Assembly (NCBI GenBank): GCA_910587515.1
Contig: CAJULW010000019.1
Coordinates: forward strand, 1 to 54,193
Direction: 5' to 3'
Source: an uncultured Duncaniella sp.
Lineage (GTDB): Bacteria; Bacteroidota; Bacteroidia; Bacteroidales; Muribaculaceae
DNA: 54,193 nucleotides
Position numbers and translations under genes: made by a program. The notes under the pieces were generated by a model that worked only from the letters and a program-made list of their open reading frames with translations, had not been told where the DNA came from and did no database searches. Of this stretch, positions 1 through 9,120 are shown in pieces. The first letter of the stretch is position 1, and each line of letters opens with the position of its first letter.

Positions 1-3000
1 TCGCACATTTGCCCAGCGGTCTGAAACTCGGTATAATGACGGCAGAACAAAACCTGAAAGGAGCGTTGAGCATGGAACTGACTTACAGAACGGAGAGCGG
101 CTACCGCCTGCCCAACCTGGACGTGCCAGAAGTCCCCAAGGTAGGAAAATATGGGATGCTGCGGCGCAGTTACCTGGCGAATCACAAGCACGGGATTTAC
201 GTCGGGATGCTGCTGACCGGGGAACTGAACGGCCATCTGGAGGAAATCGACCGGCAGGCCACCGAGATGGTGGAGCAGTTGACGGCGCGGATGGCGGCGG
301 AGCAGGGCGTGACGGAGAGCCTGAAAGCGTCCGATCAGATGAAGTGGGTGGGCCTGATGAACAACTTCAAGGCAGCGGCGGAGGAAGTGGCGATGAGGGA
401 GCTGGTGTACGCCTAAACGAACCGCTCCCTACCGAGGAAGAACAGCGTCAGGCCATAGAGGAAGCGGAGGATGAACAGTCCTCCGCTTTTGTTATTTCCC
501 AGGAGGATATTGACGCTGTTCTCCTGCGGCATGACACACCGGGCAAGTTCCGTATCTATGAGCAATTCCTGAAAAAAGAAAGTGCCGATAAAAACGCTCT
601 TTTCCTCAAAGATGAATATGGCACCGGGGGTTATTCCATCAGCGCCAGCAAAAAGCTGGATGTTTGGTACGAAAGCAGGGGCATTAAGATCACCGCCGAG
701 CCGGATATAAAAATAGTTCTGTCCTGGAAAAAAGCCGCAAAACGTGTGAGTGAACTGCTTGCCGCCGACCGCTATCTGTCACCGGCTGAAATGGTGAAGT
801 ACCCCGCTTACCGGGAGCAGCGGGCTTTAATTGCCGCCCGCACCGAGATCAGCGAGGAATTTCGCTCCATTATTAACGACTATAAGGACTATGTGAAGCA
901 ACTCGGAGCGCCCGATAAGACGGTAGACAGATGGTATCTGGTGTCCTGTGCGGGCGCGTTCAGCGCAGGCCAGAAAAAGATGCACGCCCGCACCAGCGAG
1001 GGCGACTTCATTCTGCCCATGATGCGGGATGCCATGCAGACTATCATTGGGGAGAACACTCACCTGACGGAACGCTGTGAAAATGTGCTTGCTGGGCTGA
1101 ACGGCCCGCTGGCCGCGCCGATGGAGCCGTCCTACGATGAACTGAACCCGCCGCCCCAGCCGAAGAAAGAGTACCGCTTTACCCTGGGCGATACGGTGCA
1201 TCTCGGTACGCAGGAGTATCAACTGCTGGCCTTTGATGAGCAGACCGTCCGGCTCTTTGACCCGGCGTTTCCCATCATCAACAAGGAACTGCCCCGCGAC
1301 GAGTTTGACCGCCTGCTGGCGGAGAACCCGCTGAATGACCATTTTCTGCAAGTGGTGGACGCCCAGCCAGAGGTTGATGCCCCGAAGTATGACCTGGGCT
1401 ATGGGCATTTGGGCAACGGCCTGACTGTTTGGAACCGCCTGGAAGAAGAACACGGCGACTATAAGACCATCGCCCATATTGCCCCCGACCGAACTGTAAA
1501 ATTTTATGTGGACGATCTGCCGGAGGACGTGCGGACGCAAATCGAAGAAGTTGCCGCAACCTCCACCATGACGATCTCCGCCACCCAGGACGCTCCTGTG
1601 TTCTCTACCCCGCCGCTGGTGCGGGAGCCTGACGCAATTTCCACTGACACCAATGAACCCGCCTACCCTCCCCGTGACGTTCCCTATATTTTCTGCGAGT
1701 GGAGCGAAAGCGTTGTTTTTCAAGATAAGACGGCCTACTCCCTCCATGAGTTTGACCGGCTGATGAAACAGGCAGACGATGAACACACATCCAAGCAAAA
1801 AGCCGCTATGACCAAGTATGGGACGTGGCAGAAATGGTATGACGCCAACGACCCGGAATTTCAAGCCTATTTAGGCTATGATAAAGTCAAGTTCACCGTT
1901 GTCATGCCGGATGGCAGGATATTCACCGAGCGTCAGGATATTGGGGACGGTGACGGCGGTGTGCTGGACTTCCTCTCTCAATATGACAAATACCATGAAA
2001 TCGTCCCCATTTTGCGGGAAACCGCCAGCAAAGAGGACACAGCATCGCAGAGCATCCCCGCCCCACAGCCTGGGCCTGCCAGCGGCAGATTTTGGGACAG
2101 CTACAATGCGATCAAGGAGCGCAGCCCGGATAGTATAGTGCTGTATCAGGTGGGGGACTTCTTTGAATTGTACGGCGGCAAGGGCAGGGACGCGACCAAG
2201 GCGGCGACCGCTCTTGACCTCACCTTGACCATGCGAACCATCCCCGATATAGGCCGTGTACCCATGTGCGGTTTCCCTGCCCACAAGCTGGAGGACTATG
2301 TATCACAACTGAACAGCAAGGGCTTTGACGTGATTGTGGCGGCGCTGGAGGGCAACCGGCACGTTACCTCAACATTCCCCGCATACCCCAGCGAGAAAGT
2401 CAAGCCGACCACAGAAAAAGAAGATGATTTTTCCGACATTGATCCCGCCGCTGTCCGGGCCGCTCTTGCGGAGCGTGGTATTGTGGACGGGCAAGTTGTT
2501 GACCCGGCCAAGCTGGACGCTGACCCTTTTATTCAGCAGGTCATGGCCGATGTGGAGCAGATCGCCGCCGAAGAACTTCCGTCCTATGAACGCTTTTCCG
2601 TCATTGAAACGGACAATGGGTATGCCGTGTGGGACGATGCCCGGAACGAGATTTACGCAGACGATGAAGGAGTCCAAGAGGAATTTAGCAGCGAATGGCA
2701 GGCCGAGGACTACCTGAAGAAAGTCATAAAAGATGTGGCAGACAAAGAAACCGCTGAATGGCTGGCGGTGGAACGGGCCAAGTCGGGACTTCCGCCCCAG
2801 GAACCGGCTGAACAAGAAGAAAAATCAGGCGTTGAAAAGGTTGCCAGCTATCAGGCCGATGATGAGCGCATCGTCATTTTCAAATACCCCAACGGCAAGT
2901 ATTACAACCATTACGGATATGACGAACAGCGTGGGTTTGGCAACACGACGGCTGGCGGCTTTGATACCTTTGAAGAAGCAGAGAAAACGCTCTATTCTCA

Positions 3001-3935
3001 CCGTCCAAAGGCAGAAAAGATTTTGGAACCGGCTGAAAAAACAGCGGGGCCAGAAAAGGGCGCAGAAGATTTAGCAGATGGGCACGGAAAAGAAGATACT
3101 GGCCCAGCACCGGCCCCGCCCGCGCCTCGGCGCAGGGCCAGGGTGTCCCCCTTTGTCCTCCATCCCGAAGTCCCCAACGCAGACCGGCATGAGTACCGTA
3201 TCACCGATGACGCCATCGGCGTGGGGACACCAGGGACACGGTTCAACAACAATGTCCGGGCCATCCGCCTGCTGAAAAAGCTGGAACGGGTGGAACGGTT
3301 CGCAGCCCCGGAGGAACAGGCGGTATTGGCGCAGTATGTGGGCTGGGGCGGTCTGTCCGATTGCTTTGACGAGCGCCACAGTAAGTACGCCGAACTGAAA
3401 GCCTTACTCACCGAGGATGAATATGAAGCTGCCGCAGAATCCACCCTCACCGCATTTTATACCCCGCCCGTGGTCATCCGCTCCATTTATCAGGCATTGG
3501 AGAACATGGGCTTCAAAGCCGGGAATCTGCTGGAGCCGTCCTGCGGCATTGGCAACTTTATCGGTATGCGCCCGGATGATCTGGCCGACTCCAAAATCTA
3601 CGGCATAGAGCTGGACAGTATCAGCGGACGGATTGCCCAACAGCTCTATCAAAAATCTTCCGTCGCTGTCCAGGGGTTTGAGAAAACAGACCTCCCGGAC
3701 AGCTTTTTTGACGCCGCCATCGGCAACGTGCCCTTTGGCCCCTTTAAGGTGCCGGACAAGCGGTATGACAAGCACAATTTCCTGATCCACGACTATTTCT
3801 TTGCCCGGACGCTGGATAAGGTCAGACCGGGCGGCATTATTGCTTTTGTCACCAGCAAGGGCACGATGGACAAGGAAACGCCCACCGTGCGGAAGTATAT
3901 CGCACAGCGGGCCGACCTGCTGGGGGCCATCCGCC
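1..3935. mobile_element. Bacillota-type conjugative element fragment, probably chimeric join
   Basis: This stretch is visibly GC-richer than the rest and holds only a TnpV-like gene and a double-truncated LtrC-like helicase/methylase gene, both typical of Clostridia conjugative elements. Its right edge falls within a codon or two of 3,930-3,940, inside the methylase gene on the plus strand and inside mtaB on the minus strand. I see no integrase, direct repeat or inverted repeat at the edge, so it is not a recognisable element end. An assembly chimera is the simplest reading; a real recombination into mtaB cannot be excluded from sequence alone. Confidence 0.65.
9..416 (+). CDS. TnpV-like transposon-encoded protein (foreign segment)
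   Basis: The product (up to 135 aa) resembles TnpV, a small protein carried by Bacillota transposons and conjugative elements such as the Tn4451 group. Its biochemical role is not established. Recognition rests on the middle and end of the protein: the YGMLRRSYLANHK segment, the LLTGELNGHLEEID segment, and a C-terminal WVGLMNNFKAAAEEV helix ending in ELVYA, which is how this family normally ends, so the stop looks natural. The likely start is the ATG at 72 (MELTYRTESGYRLPNL), which gives about 115 residues; codons before it may be non-coding. The gene lies in the GC-rich left segment, unlike the rest of the window. Directly after its stop the next reading frame enters the middle of a different large gene, so this protein either ends a transposon inserted there or lies beside an assembly join. 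Confidence 0.7.
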   Translation: MPSGLKLGIMTAEQNLKGALSMELTYRTESGYRLPNLDVPEVPKVGKYGMLRRSYLANHKHGIYVGMLLTGELNGHLEEIDRQATEMVEQLTARMAAEQGVTESLKASDQMKWVGLMNNFKAAAEEVAMRELVYA

Positions 3936-3958
3936 TCCTCTCCTTCGGAATTAATTGA
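344..3958 (+). CDS. fragment of conjugative-element helicase/N6-adenine methylase (LtrC-like)
   Basis: This is an internal fragment of the very large (usually over 2,000 aa) SNF2-helicase/DNA methylase protein carried by Bacillota integrative conjugative elements. The first 23 codons are only tnpV read in another frame; recognisable sequence begins near 413 (LPTEEEQRQAIEEAE, then SQEDIDAVLL and SADKNALFLKDEYG). A MutS domain I-like module lies at about residues 590-680 (VLYQVGDFFELYGGKGRDA). An adenine-methylase domain follows at about 980-1200, with SAM motif I LLEPSCGIGNFIG and catalytic motif NVPFG. The helicase half is missing: the frame ends in RLLSFGIN within about ten codons of the join to Bacteroidales DNA, where the family would continue with the rest of the methylase and the DEAD/SNF2 motor. 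It is therefore truncated at both ends and cannot be functional as it stands. Codon use is GC-rich and unlike everything after 3,940. Confidence 0.75.
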   Translation: MGGPDEQLQGSGGGSGDEGAGVRLNEPLPTEEEQRQAIEEAEDEQSSAFVISQEDIDAVLLRHDTPGKFRIYEQFLKKESADKNALFLKDEYGTGGYSISASKKLDVWYESRGIKITAEPDIKIVLSWKKAAKRVSELLAADRYLSPAEMVKYPAYREQRALIAARTEISEEFRSIINDYKDYVKQLGAPDKTVDRWYLVSCAGAFSAGQKKMHARTSEGDFILPMMRDAMQTIIGENTHLTERCENVLAGLNGPLAAPMEPSYDELNPPPQPKKEYRFTLGDTVHLGTQEYQLLAFDEQTVRLFDPAFPIINKELPRDEFDRLLAENPLNDHFLQVVDAQPEVDAPKYDLGYGHLGNGLTVWNRLEEEHGDYKTIAHIAPDRTVKFYVDDLPEDVRTQIEEVAATSTMTISATQDAPVFSTPPLVREPDAISTDTNEPAYPPRDVPYIFCEWSESVVFQDKTAYSLHEFDRLMKQADDEHTSKQKAAMTKYGTWQKWYDANDPEFQAYLGYDKVKFTVVMPDGRIFTERQDIGDGDGGVLDFLSQYDKYHEIVPILRETASKEDTASQSIPAPQPGPASGRFWDSYNAIKERSPDSIVLYQVGDFFELYGGKGRDATKAATALDLTLTMRTIPDIGRVPMCGFPAHKLEDYVSQLNSKGFDVIVAALEGNRHVTSTFPAYPSEKVKPTTEKEDDFSDIDPAAVRAALAERGIVDGQVVDPAKLDADPFIQQVMADVEQIAAEELPSYERFSVIETDNGYAVWDDARNEIYADDEGVQEEFSSEWQAEDYLKKVIKDVADKETAEWLAVERAKSGLPPQEPAEQEEKSGVEKVASYQADDERIVIFKYPNGKYYNHYGYDEQRGFGNTTAGGFDTFEEAEKTLYSHRPKAEKILEPAEKTAGPEKGAEDLADGHGKEDTGPAPAPPAPRRRARVSPFVLHPEVPNADRHEYRITDDAIGVGTPGTRFNNNVRAIRLLKKLERVERFAAPEEQAVLAQYVGWGGLSDCFDERHSKYAELKALLTEDEYEAAAESTLTAFYTPPVVIRSIYQALENMGFKAGNLLEPSCGIGNFIGMRPDDLADSKIYGIELDSISGRIAQQLYQKSSVAVQGFEKTDLPDSFFDAAIGNVPFGPFKVPDKRYDKHNFLIHDYFFARTLDKVRPGGIIAFVTSKGTMDKETPTVRKYIAQRADLLGAIRLLSFGIN

Positions 3959-5236
3959 AAGTATTTTGACATTACATACGGTATTGGACAAAGAATTGTC
4001 AGGAAAAATATTTACACGCAAATAATTATCCGTAAATCCCGCCATTGAACCATCATGACGCGGATGCTCCGCAAGGACGGGACGCACTTTACCGACAAAA
4101 CGTGAAGTAAAGTCTTGTAACTTCCGTTCGGACACAGCGAGCATGATACGTGTACGACGATGCTTTTCCTCTTGGGAAACCTCATGCTCGATTCCGAGCG
4201 CACGCGTCCCAGGTCGTTCGCTATACGTAAACACATGAAGCCTCGATATATCAAGCGACTCTACAAAGAGTCGCGACTCTTGAAAAAGTTCGTCCGTCTC
4301 GCCACGCGCTCCAACTATCAGATCAACCCCGATAAACGCATCTGGCATGACGTTGCGGATATATTCTACCTTATGTCGGAACAACGCGGTGTCATATCGA
4401 CGACGCATAAGTTTCAACACCGTGTCACTTCCACTCTGCAAAGGAATATGAAAATGAGGCATAAAGCGTCGTGACGACGCTACAAAATCAATAAGTTCGT
4501 CAGTAAGCAAATTTGGCTCTATCGAAGAAATCCTATAGCGATCGATTCCCTCAACCTCATCAAGACTACGGCACAGGTCTATAAAACTTTCGTTCGTCCC
4601 CTTACCGAAATCCCCTATATTGACACCTGTTATCACAATTTCCCGACCGCCTTCTGCCGCAACCTCACGGGCCTGTCTAACGATCGATTCAATAGAGCCA
4701 GAACGGCTGCGACCACGCGCCATAGGAATGGTGCAATAAGAACAATAATAGTCACATCCGTCCTGAACTTTCAAAAAATATCTCGTCCGGTCCCCACGTG
4801 AGCACGACGGACTGAATGAGCGTATATCTTTGGAAGGTGTTATAAATTTACCAGTGAAAGATCCGTCAGCCGAAAGCACTCTGTCAAGATAGTCGGCAAG
4901 TTCGAGTTTGCGATCCGTGCCGGCCACCACAGTCACTCCCGGCAGCAACGCGACCTCATCAGGTTTCAATTGCGCGTAACAGCCTGTAACTATAATCTTT
5001 GCCATAGGATAGCGACGTGCGAACGATCTTACAGCCTGACGACATTTCTTGTCGGCCATTTCAGTAACGCTACAACTGTTTACGACCACATAATCTGGAG
5101 TGTCACCTTCATGTACGCGCTGTATGCCACGCGACGCGAATATTCGGGCTACTGTCGATGTTTCAGCGAAATTAAGTTTGCATCCAAATGTATGGAACAG
5201 AGCCGTACGCGATCCGAATGTTTCCTTGTCAATCAA
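3404..5236 (-). CDS. mtaB: tRNA (N6-L-threonylcarbamoyladenosine-37-C2) methylthiotransferase MtaB, 3' end replaced
   Basis: MtaB is a radical-SAM enzyme that adds a methylthio group to t6A37 of tRNAs reading ANN codons. Numbering from a TTG start at 5236, the N-terminal domain carries the three auxiliary-cluster cysteines C19 (TFGCKLNFAET), C55 and C86 (VTGCYAQL), and the radical-SAM motif is C161-x3-C165-x2-C168 (GCDYYCSYCTIPMARG). The start is inferred from family alignment (MIDKETFG); no ATG is suitably placed, and it lies 16 bases after the lrp stop, so the two genes are probably one transcript. Native sequence ends near NTVCNVKILSINSEGE, at about 3,936. Codons from there down to 3404 are the antisense of the foreign helicase gene and are not MtaB. 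Only the last few residues of the C-terminal TRAM-like region are lost, so the intact genomic gene is probably normal if the join is an artefact. Confidence 0.85.
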   Translation of the reverse strand: MIDKETFGSRTALFHTFGCKLNFAETSTVARIFASRGIQRVHEGDTPDYVVVNSCSVTEMADKKCRQAVRSFARRYPMAKIIVTGCYAQLKPDEVALLPGVTVVAGTDRKLELADYLDRVLSADGSFTGKFITPSKDIRSFSPSCSRGDRTRYFLKVQDGCDYYCSYCTIPMARGRSRSGSIESIVRQAREVAAEGGREIVITGVNIGDFGKGTNESFIDLCRSLDEVEGIDRYRISSIEPNLLTDELIDFVASSRRFMPHFHIPLQSGSDTVLKLMRRRYDTALFRHKVEYIRNVMPDAFIGVDLIVGARGETDELFQESRLFVESLDISRLHVFTYSERPGTRALGIEHEVSQEEKHRRTRIMLAVSERKLQDFTSRFVGKVRPVLAEHPRHDGSMAGFTDNYLRVNIFPDNSLSNTVCNVKILSINSEGEEADGPQQVGPLCDILPHGGRFLVHRALAGDKSNNAARSDLIQRPGKEIVVDQEIVLVIPLVRHLKGAKGHVADGGVKKAVREVCFLKPLDSDGRFLIELLGNPSADTVQLYAVDFGVGQIIRAHTDKVANAAGRLQQIPGFEAHVLQCLINGADDHGRGIKCGEGGFCGSFIFILGE

Positions 5237-5252
5237 AATACAATATTTTTGA

Positions 5253-5723
5253 TCAATTGATGTTTTCCGCTTCGACGGGAATCGGACGTTTGAACACCTC
5301 TTTAAACGAAATAAGAGTTTCGGTACGCGCAAGACCAAGCCGGAGTTTTTTATGGATTATCTCAAGAAGATGCGCGTTGTTACGTGCGAAAATCTTCGCA
5401 AATATATCGTAGCTTCCGGTTGTGAAATGACAGTCTACCACTTCTGGAATACCGCGCAACAATTCCACAACATCGTCAAACTTCGTCGGATCGTTAAGTA
5501 TGAATCCAATATAAGCGCAAGTCTCATATCCTACAGACGCAGGATCTATTATAGTTTCAAACCCTCTGATAATGCCCGAAGCTGTAAGCTTCTGTATACG
5601 CTGATGTATAGCCGCACCTGAGACATTGGTCTCGCGTGCAATCTCCAAAAACGGCTTTCGGGCATTGTTAGAAAGCATTTTTAAAATCTTAAAATCAAGG
5701 GTATCAAAGTGTTGTCGTGCCAT
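5253..5723 (-). CDS. Lrp/AsnC family transcriptional regulator
   Basis: This 156-aa cytoplasmic regulator has the standard two-part Lrp/AsnC layout. The N-terminal helix-turn-helix covers about residues 5-60 (LDFKILKMLSNNARKPFLEIARETNVSGAAIHQR as separate helices), and the C-terminal RAM ligand-binding domain covers about 65-145 (ETCAYIGFIL, then VVDCHFTTGSYDIFAKIFA). Members bind amino acids or related small molecules and form octamers on DNA; the effector here cannot be read from sequence. The gene precedes mtaB by 16 bases on the same strand. A -7-like element (TAatTTTG) on the minus strand at 5762-5755 fits a promoter about 30 bases upstream of the ATG. Confidence 0.9.
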   Translation of the reverse strand: MARQHFDTLDFKILKMLSNNARKPFLEIARETNVSGAAIHQRIQKLTASGIIRGFETIIDPASVGYETCAYIGFILNDPTKFDDVVELLRGIPEVVDCHFTTGSYDIFAKIFARNNAHLLEIIHKKLRLGLARTETLISFKEVFKRPIPVEAENIN

Positions 5724-5754
5724 TAGAAGTAGTATCTTTTCTGCTTTTATTCCG

Positions 5755-5762
5755 CAAAATTA
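5755..5762 (-). promoter_or_regulatory. candidate -7 element for lrp-mtaB
   Basis: Read on the minus strand the bases are TAATTTTG, matching the Bacteroidota -7 consensus TAnnTTTG. A TTG-like -33 element is present only at a spacing of about 23, longer than usual, so this is a moderate call. Confidence 0.4.
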
Positions 5763-5958
5763 CTCAAAAAATCACAATTAATAAGCAAAACGCCCCATTT
5801 TATTACGATTTTTCAACAATCATTAGATACCCGACCATTTTTTCACCAAAGCGCAGATCGTAATATCTCCTGAAAAACAGGACATCAGACAACACTATCC
5901 ACAACCACTTCCCTAAACGGCTTTTACAATAATTAATAGACATTGTATCAACCCCGCA

Positions 5959-5989
5959 TTGCCTATTTTCAGAGAATGTTATATCTTTG
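5959..5989 (+). promoter_or_regulatory. Bacteroidota sigma-70-type promoter for lptD
   Basis: TTG at 5959-5961 is followed after 20 bases by TATCTTTG at 5982-5989, matching the TTG / TAnnTTTG signature. Transcription would start near 5995, giving a leader of about 75 bases before the lptD start. Confidence 0.7.
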
Positions 5990-6070
5990 CACAGATTTTT
6001 TCATCGCATGGGGTCTTCATTATTAAACGTACCCTGGTTAAATGCTTATAATTCATTTTGAAGTGTTAAT

Positions 6071-8968
6071 TTGAGGTCTTCTCAATCATATATCACAATC
6101 ATAGTGTTGCTTTGTGCCCTTTCCGTAGGCGCATTCACACGTCCGGTCAACCCCGACTCCATAGCCGAGGCTTCCGGTATACCCATAATCGACACAACCG
6201 CAACACCGATCACCCACCTATTGAAGGACTCTTCTGTCAATGGCTCCGCAACGATCACTGATGCCACGACCTCATTTATTGAAACCGATTCACTTTCAAT
6301 ACAAGGCGACTCGGCCCTAACGACAATAAACAGACACACATATACAACCGATACTGTCCGTCGTCAACGTTTGAGCCGCAGACGCATAAACCCCACGGAC
6401 AAAGGATCGAAAATCGTACGCGCGAAAGTTGATCTCGATAATGCCGTTGATTTTTCTTCGCAAGATTCGATGGTGCTCGTCGGAAGGAACAAAGCATACA
6501 TGTATGGAGACAGCAAAGTGTCATACGGGACTATAAAGCTTGACGCCGAGGAAATTGAAATGGATCTCGAAAAAAGCACCGTATACGCTGTCGGAGGTGT
6601 AGACTCTATCGGAGAACTCTTCGGGACACCCGTCTTCGAAGACAACGGTACGACGTATGAGTCCAAAACCATGCGTTATAATTTTGATACCGAACAGGGT
6701 TATATAACCGATGTGATCACACAGCAGGGGGAAGGTTATCTGACAGGCGGGCAGACAAAAAAGATAGATGAAAACACATTTTATGTCCAAAACGGGCGCT
6801 ACACCACCTGCGACAACCATGACCATCCGCATTTTTATATGCAACTTACCAAAGCGAAAGTACGTCCCGGGAAGGATGTCGTCAGCGGTCCGGCCTATAT
6901 GGTACTCGCTGGCCTTCCGTTGCCTTTAGCCGTGCCGTTCGGCTATTTCCCATTCTCAGAGAAATATTCCTCCGGTATAATTTTCCCAACTTTCGGTGAC
7001 GACTACAACAGAGGATATTATCTCAGCAACGGTGGATACTATTTCGCTTTAAGCCAAAACATGGATCTCGCACTCACTGGCGAGATATATACGCTCGGCT
7101 CATGGGGATTGCGTGCGCAGTCTTCATACGTAAAACGGTATAAGTATTCAGGCAATTTCAACATATCATACCTGAAAACAGTGACCGGAGACAAGGGGAT
7201 GCCGGATTATTCCAAATCAACGAATTTTCAAGTACTGTGGAGCCACAGTCAAGACTCCAAAGCCAATCCCAATATGAGTCTGTCTGCAAGCGTGAACTTC
7301 ACGACGAGCGGATACACACGCAATGACCTTAATTCGTATTACTCAAACGCTTTTACTGAAAACACAAAGAGCAGTACGATCAACATGACCTACCGTTTCC
7401 CGAATTCGAAATGGTCAGTGTCTACAACCGCCAACGTAGCTCAACGTTCGCAGGACTCGACTCTCGCAGTCTCATTCCCGAATTTCACCATAACCATGTC
7501 GCAACTGTATCCATTCAAACGCAAGCGCGCTGTCGGTGAAGAAAAATGGTATGAAAAAATCAAACTTTCCTATTCCGGACAATTCAACAATTCTCTGACC
7601 GCGAAGCAAGACGAATTTTTCAAGAAGAGTCTTGTAAAGGATTGGCGCAACGGAATGCGCCACAATATACCCATAAGTGCCACTTTCAACCTTTTCAAAT
7701 ATATAAACCTCACCCCGTCCGTCAATCTGACAGATAGAATGTACTCTTCAAAGGTAAGACGCCAATGGGACCCCAATGCTTCTGCCGAAGTTCTTGACAC
7801 CACCTATAGTTTCTATAACGTATGGGATTTCAACGCATCCGTAGCACTTGACACAAAAATTTACGGCTTTTTCCAACCATTACCTTTCCTTGGCGACAAA
7901 GTGAAAATGATACGTCACGTGCTCACGCCTACCATATCATTCACCGGATCGCCTGACTTTGCGTCCAAATTTTTCGGTTATTACGGAAGTTACCAATATT
8001 CCGACGCCCAAGGAAACATGCAGACCAAGACGTATTCATACTTTCCAAATTCACTATTCGGTGTGCCAGGCCAAGGAAAAACGGGAGCGGTCAGCATATC
8101 TCTCGCCAATAACCTTGAGATGAAAGTGAAATCCGACAATGATTCTATCGGAGAAAAGAAGATATCGCTAATCGAGAACCTGAGCCTTTCACAAAGCTAC
8201 AATTTCGCAGCCGACTCAATGAGATGGTCGAATCTAAACACATCCATAATGTTGCGTCTTGTCAAAAATTTCAATCTGAATCTGTCCGCAACATGGGACG
8301 TCTATACATATGCGCTGAACGCAGCCGGCAATCCCGTCCGCGTCAACAAACTGAGAATATCACAGGGCAAAGGCTGGGGCAAACTCGCAAGCACCGGGAC
8401 ATCGTTCAGCTACACGTTCAACAACGACACATTCAAAAAACTTTTCGGCAAAGAGAAAGATGACAAAAAAGACGATAAAAAACAATCGTCTTCCCAGTCA
8501 ATGGATCAAGAGTTTGCCGAAAACACATCTGACTACCAAAGCCCCACGAGAAAAAACTCAAAAAAAGACTCCAATATGGAGTTTGATTCCGACGGATATA
8601 TGAAATGGTCGATCCCATGGAATCTTACATTCAACTATTCAGTCAACTATGGCTACGGTGAATTTGACTACAAAAAACTTGAATACAAAGGGAAAATAAC
8701 CCAAAATCTATCATTTTCAGGCAACATCCGCCCTACCGCAAACTGGAATTTCGGATTTTCGGCAAGTTATAATTTCGACACCAAGAAACTCGCATACATG
8801 AACTGTAATATATCCCGCGATATGCACTGCTTCACAATGCGCGCCAGCTTTGTACCCGTAGGTCCATACAAGAGCTATAATTTCCATATCTCGGTCAAAT
8901 CATCGCTTCTTGCCGATCTGAAATATGACAAACGCTCGTCCTATTCAAACGGTGTCAAGTGGTATTAA
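6071..8968 (+). CDS. lptD: LPS-assembly outer-membrane protein LptD (OstA family)
   Basis: The 965-aa product is the outer-membrane beta-barrel that inserts lipopolysaccharide into the outer leaflet. An N-terminal signal peptide (ITIIVLLCALSVGAF) leads into an OstA/LptA-like beta-jellyroll at about residues 115-260 (DLDNAVDFSSQDSMVLVGRNKAYMYGD split by strands; EEIEMDLEKSTVYAVGG). The barrel begins at about 270 with the conserved VPFGYFPFSEKYSSGIIFPTFG region and runs to the end. The start is a TTG at 6071: an in-frame stop lies at 6059 and the next in-frame ATG would remove the signal peptide. A Lys/Asp-rich insert (KEKDDKKDDKKQSSSQ) near residues 795-812 probably forms an extramembrane loop. 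The only other close family members are LptD paralogues, so the call is firm at family level. Confidence 0.85.
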   Translation: MRSSQSYITIIVLLCALSVGAFTRPVNPDSIAEASGIPIIDTTATPITHLLKDSSVNGSATITDATTSFIETDSLSIQGDSALTTINRHTYTTDTVRRQRLSRRRINPTDKGSKIVRAKVDLDNAVDFSSQDSMVLVGRNKAYMYGDSKVSYGTIKLDAEEIEMDLEKSTVYAVGGVDSIGELFGTPVFEDNGTTYESKTMRYNFDTEQGYITDVITQQGEGYLTGGQTKKIDENTFYVQNGRYTTCDNHDHPHFYMQLTKAKVRPGKDVVSGPAYMVLAGLPLPLAVPFGYFPFSEKYSSGIIFPTFGDDYNRGYYLSNGGYYFALSQNMDLALTGEIYTLGSWGLRAQSSYVKRYKYSGNFNISYLKTVTGDKGMPDYSKSTNFQVLWSHSQDSKANPNMSLSASVNFTTSGYTRNDLNSYYSNAFTENTKSSTINMTYRFPNSKWSVSTTANVAQRSQDSTLAVSFPNFTITMSQLYPFKRKRAVGEEKWYEKIKLSYSGQFNNSLTAKQDEFFKKSLVKDWRNGMRHNIPISATFNLFKYINLTPSVNLTDRMYSSKVRRQWDPNASAEVLDTTYSFYNVWDFNASVALDTKIYGFFQPLPFLGDKVKMIRHVLTPTISFTGSPDFASKFFGYYGSYQYSDAQGNMQTKTYSYFPNSLFGVPGQGKTGAVSISLANNLEMKVKSDNDSIGEKKISLIENLSLSQSYNFAADSMRWSNLNTSIMLRLVKNFNLNLSATWDVYTYALNAAGNPVRVNKLRISQGKGWGKLASTGTSFSYTFNNDTFKKLFGKEKDDKKDDKKQSSSQSMDQEFAENTSDYQSPTRKNSKKDSNMEFDSDGYMKWSIPWNLTFNYSVNYGYGEFDYKKLEYKGKITQNLSFSGNIRPTANWNFGFSASYNFDTKKLAYMNCNISRDMHCFTMRASFVPVGPYKSYNFHISVKSSLLADLKYDKRSSYSNGVKWY

Positions 8969-9120
8969 TATATTTACGACTACACTTACACATCGCCTGT
9001 TTAACATAAAAACTTTTCCCGACACTGATTGTTATTAAACAGTAACCGCGCAAGACCACTCTCTGAATGCGTGTCAGGTGTAACGACTATACTCATTACT
9101 TAATTTAATAACAATCAGAG

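Larger units (their letters stand above)
5724..6070. other. divergent intergenic region between lrp and lptD
   Basis: This 347-base AT-rich stretch separates the divergent lrp-mtaB and lptD units. It holds the candidate minus-strand -7 box at 5755-5762 and a good plus-strand promoter at 5959-5989. I see no small ORF with coding character and no tRNA or riboswitch-like fold in it. Confidence 0.6.

Noticed and set aside
827..1864. Long minus-strand ORF of 345 codons in the foreign segment
   Set aside because: It lies wholly opposite the helicase/methylase fragment, has no family-like motifs and reads as an antisense shadow in GC-rich DNA.
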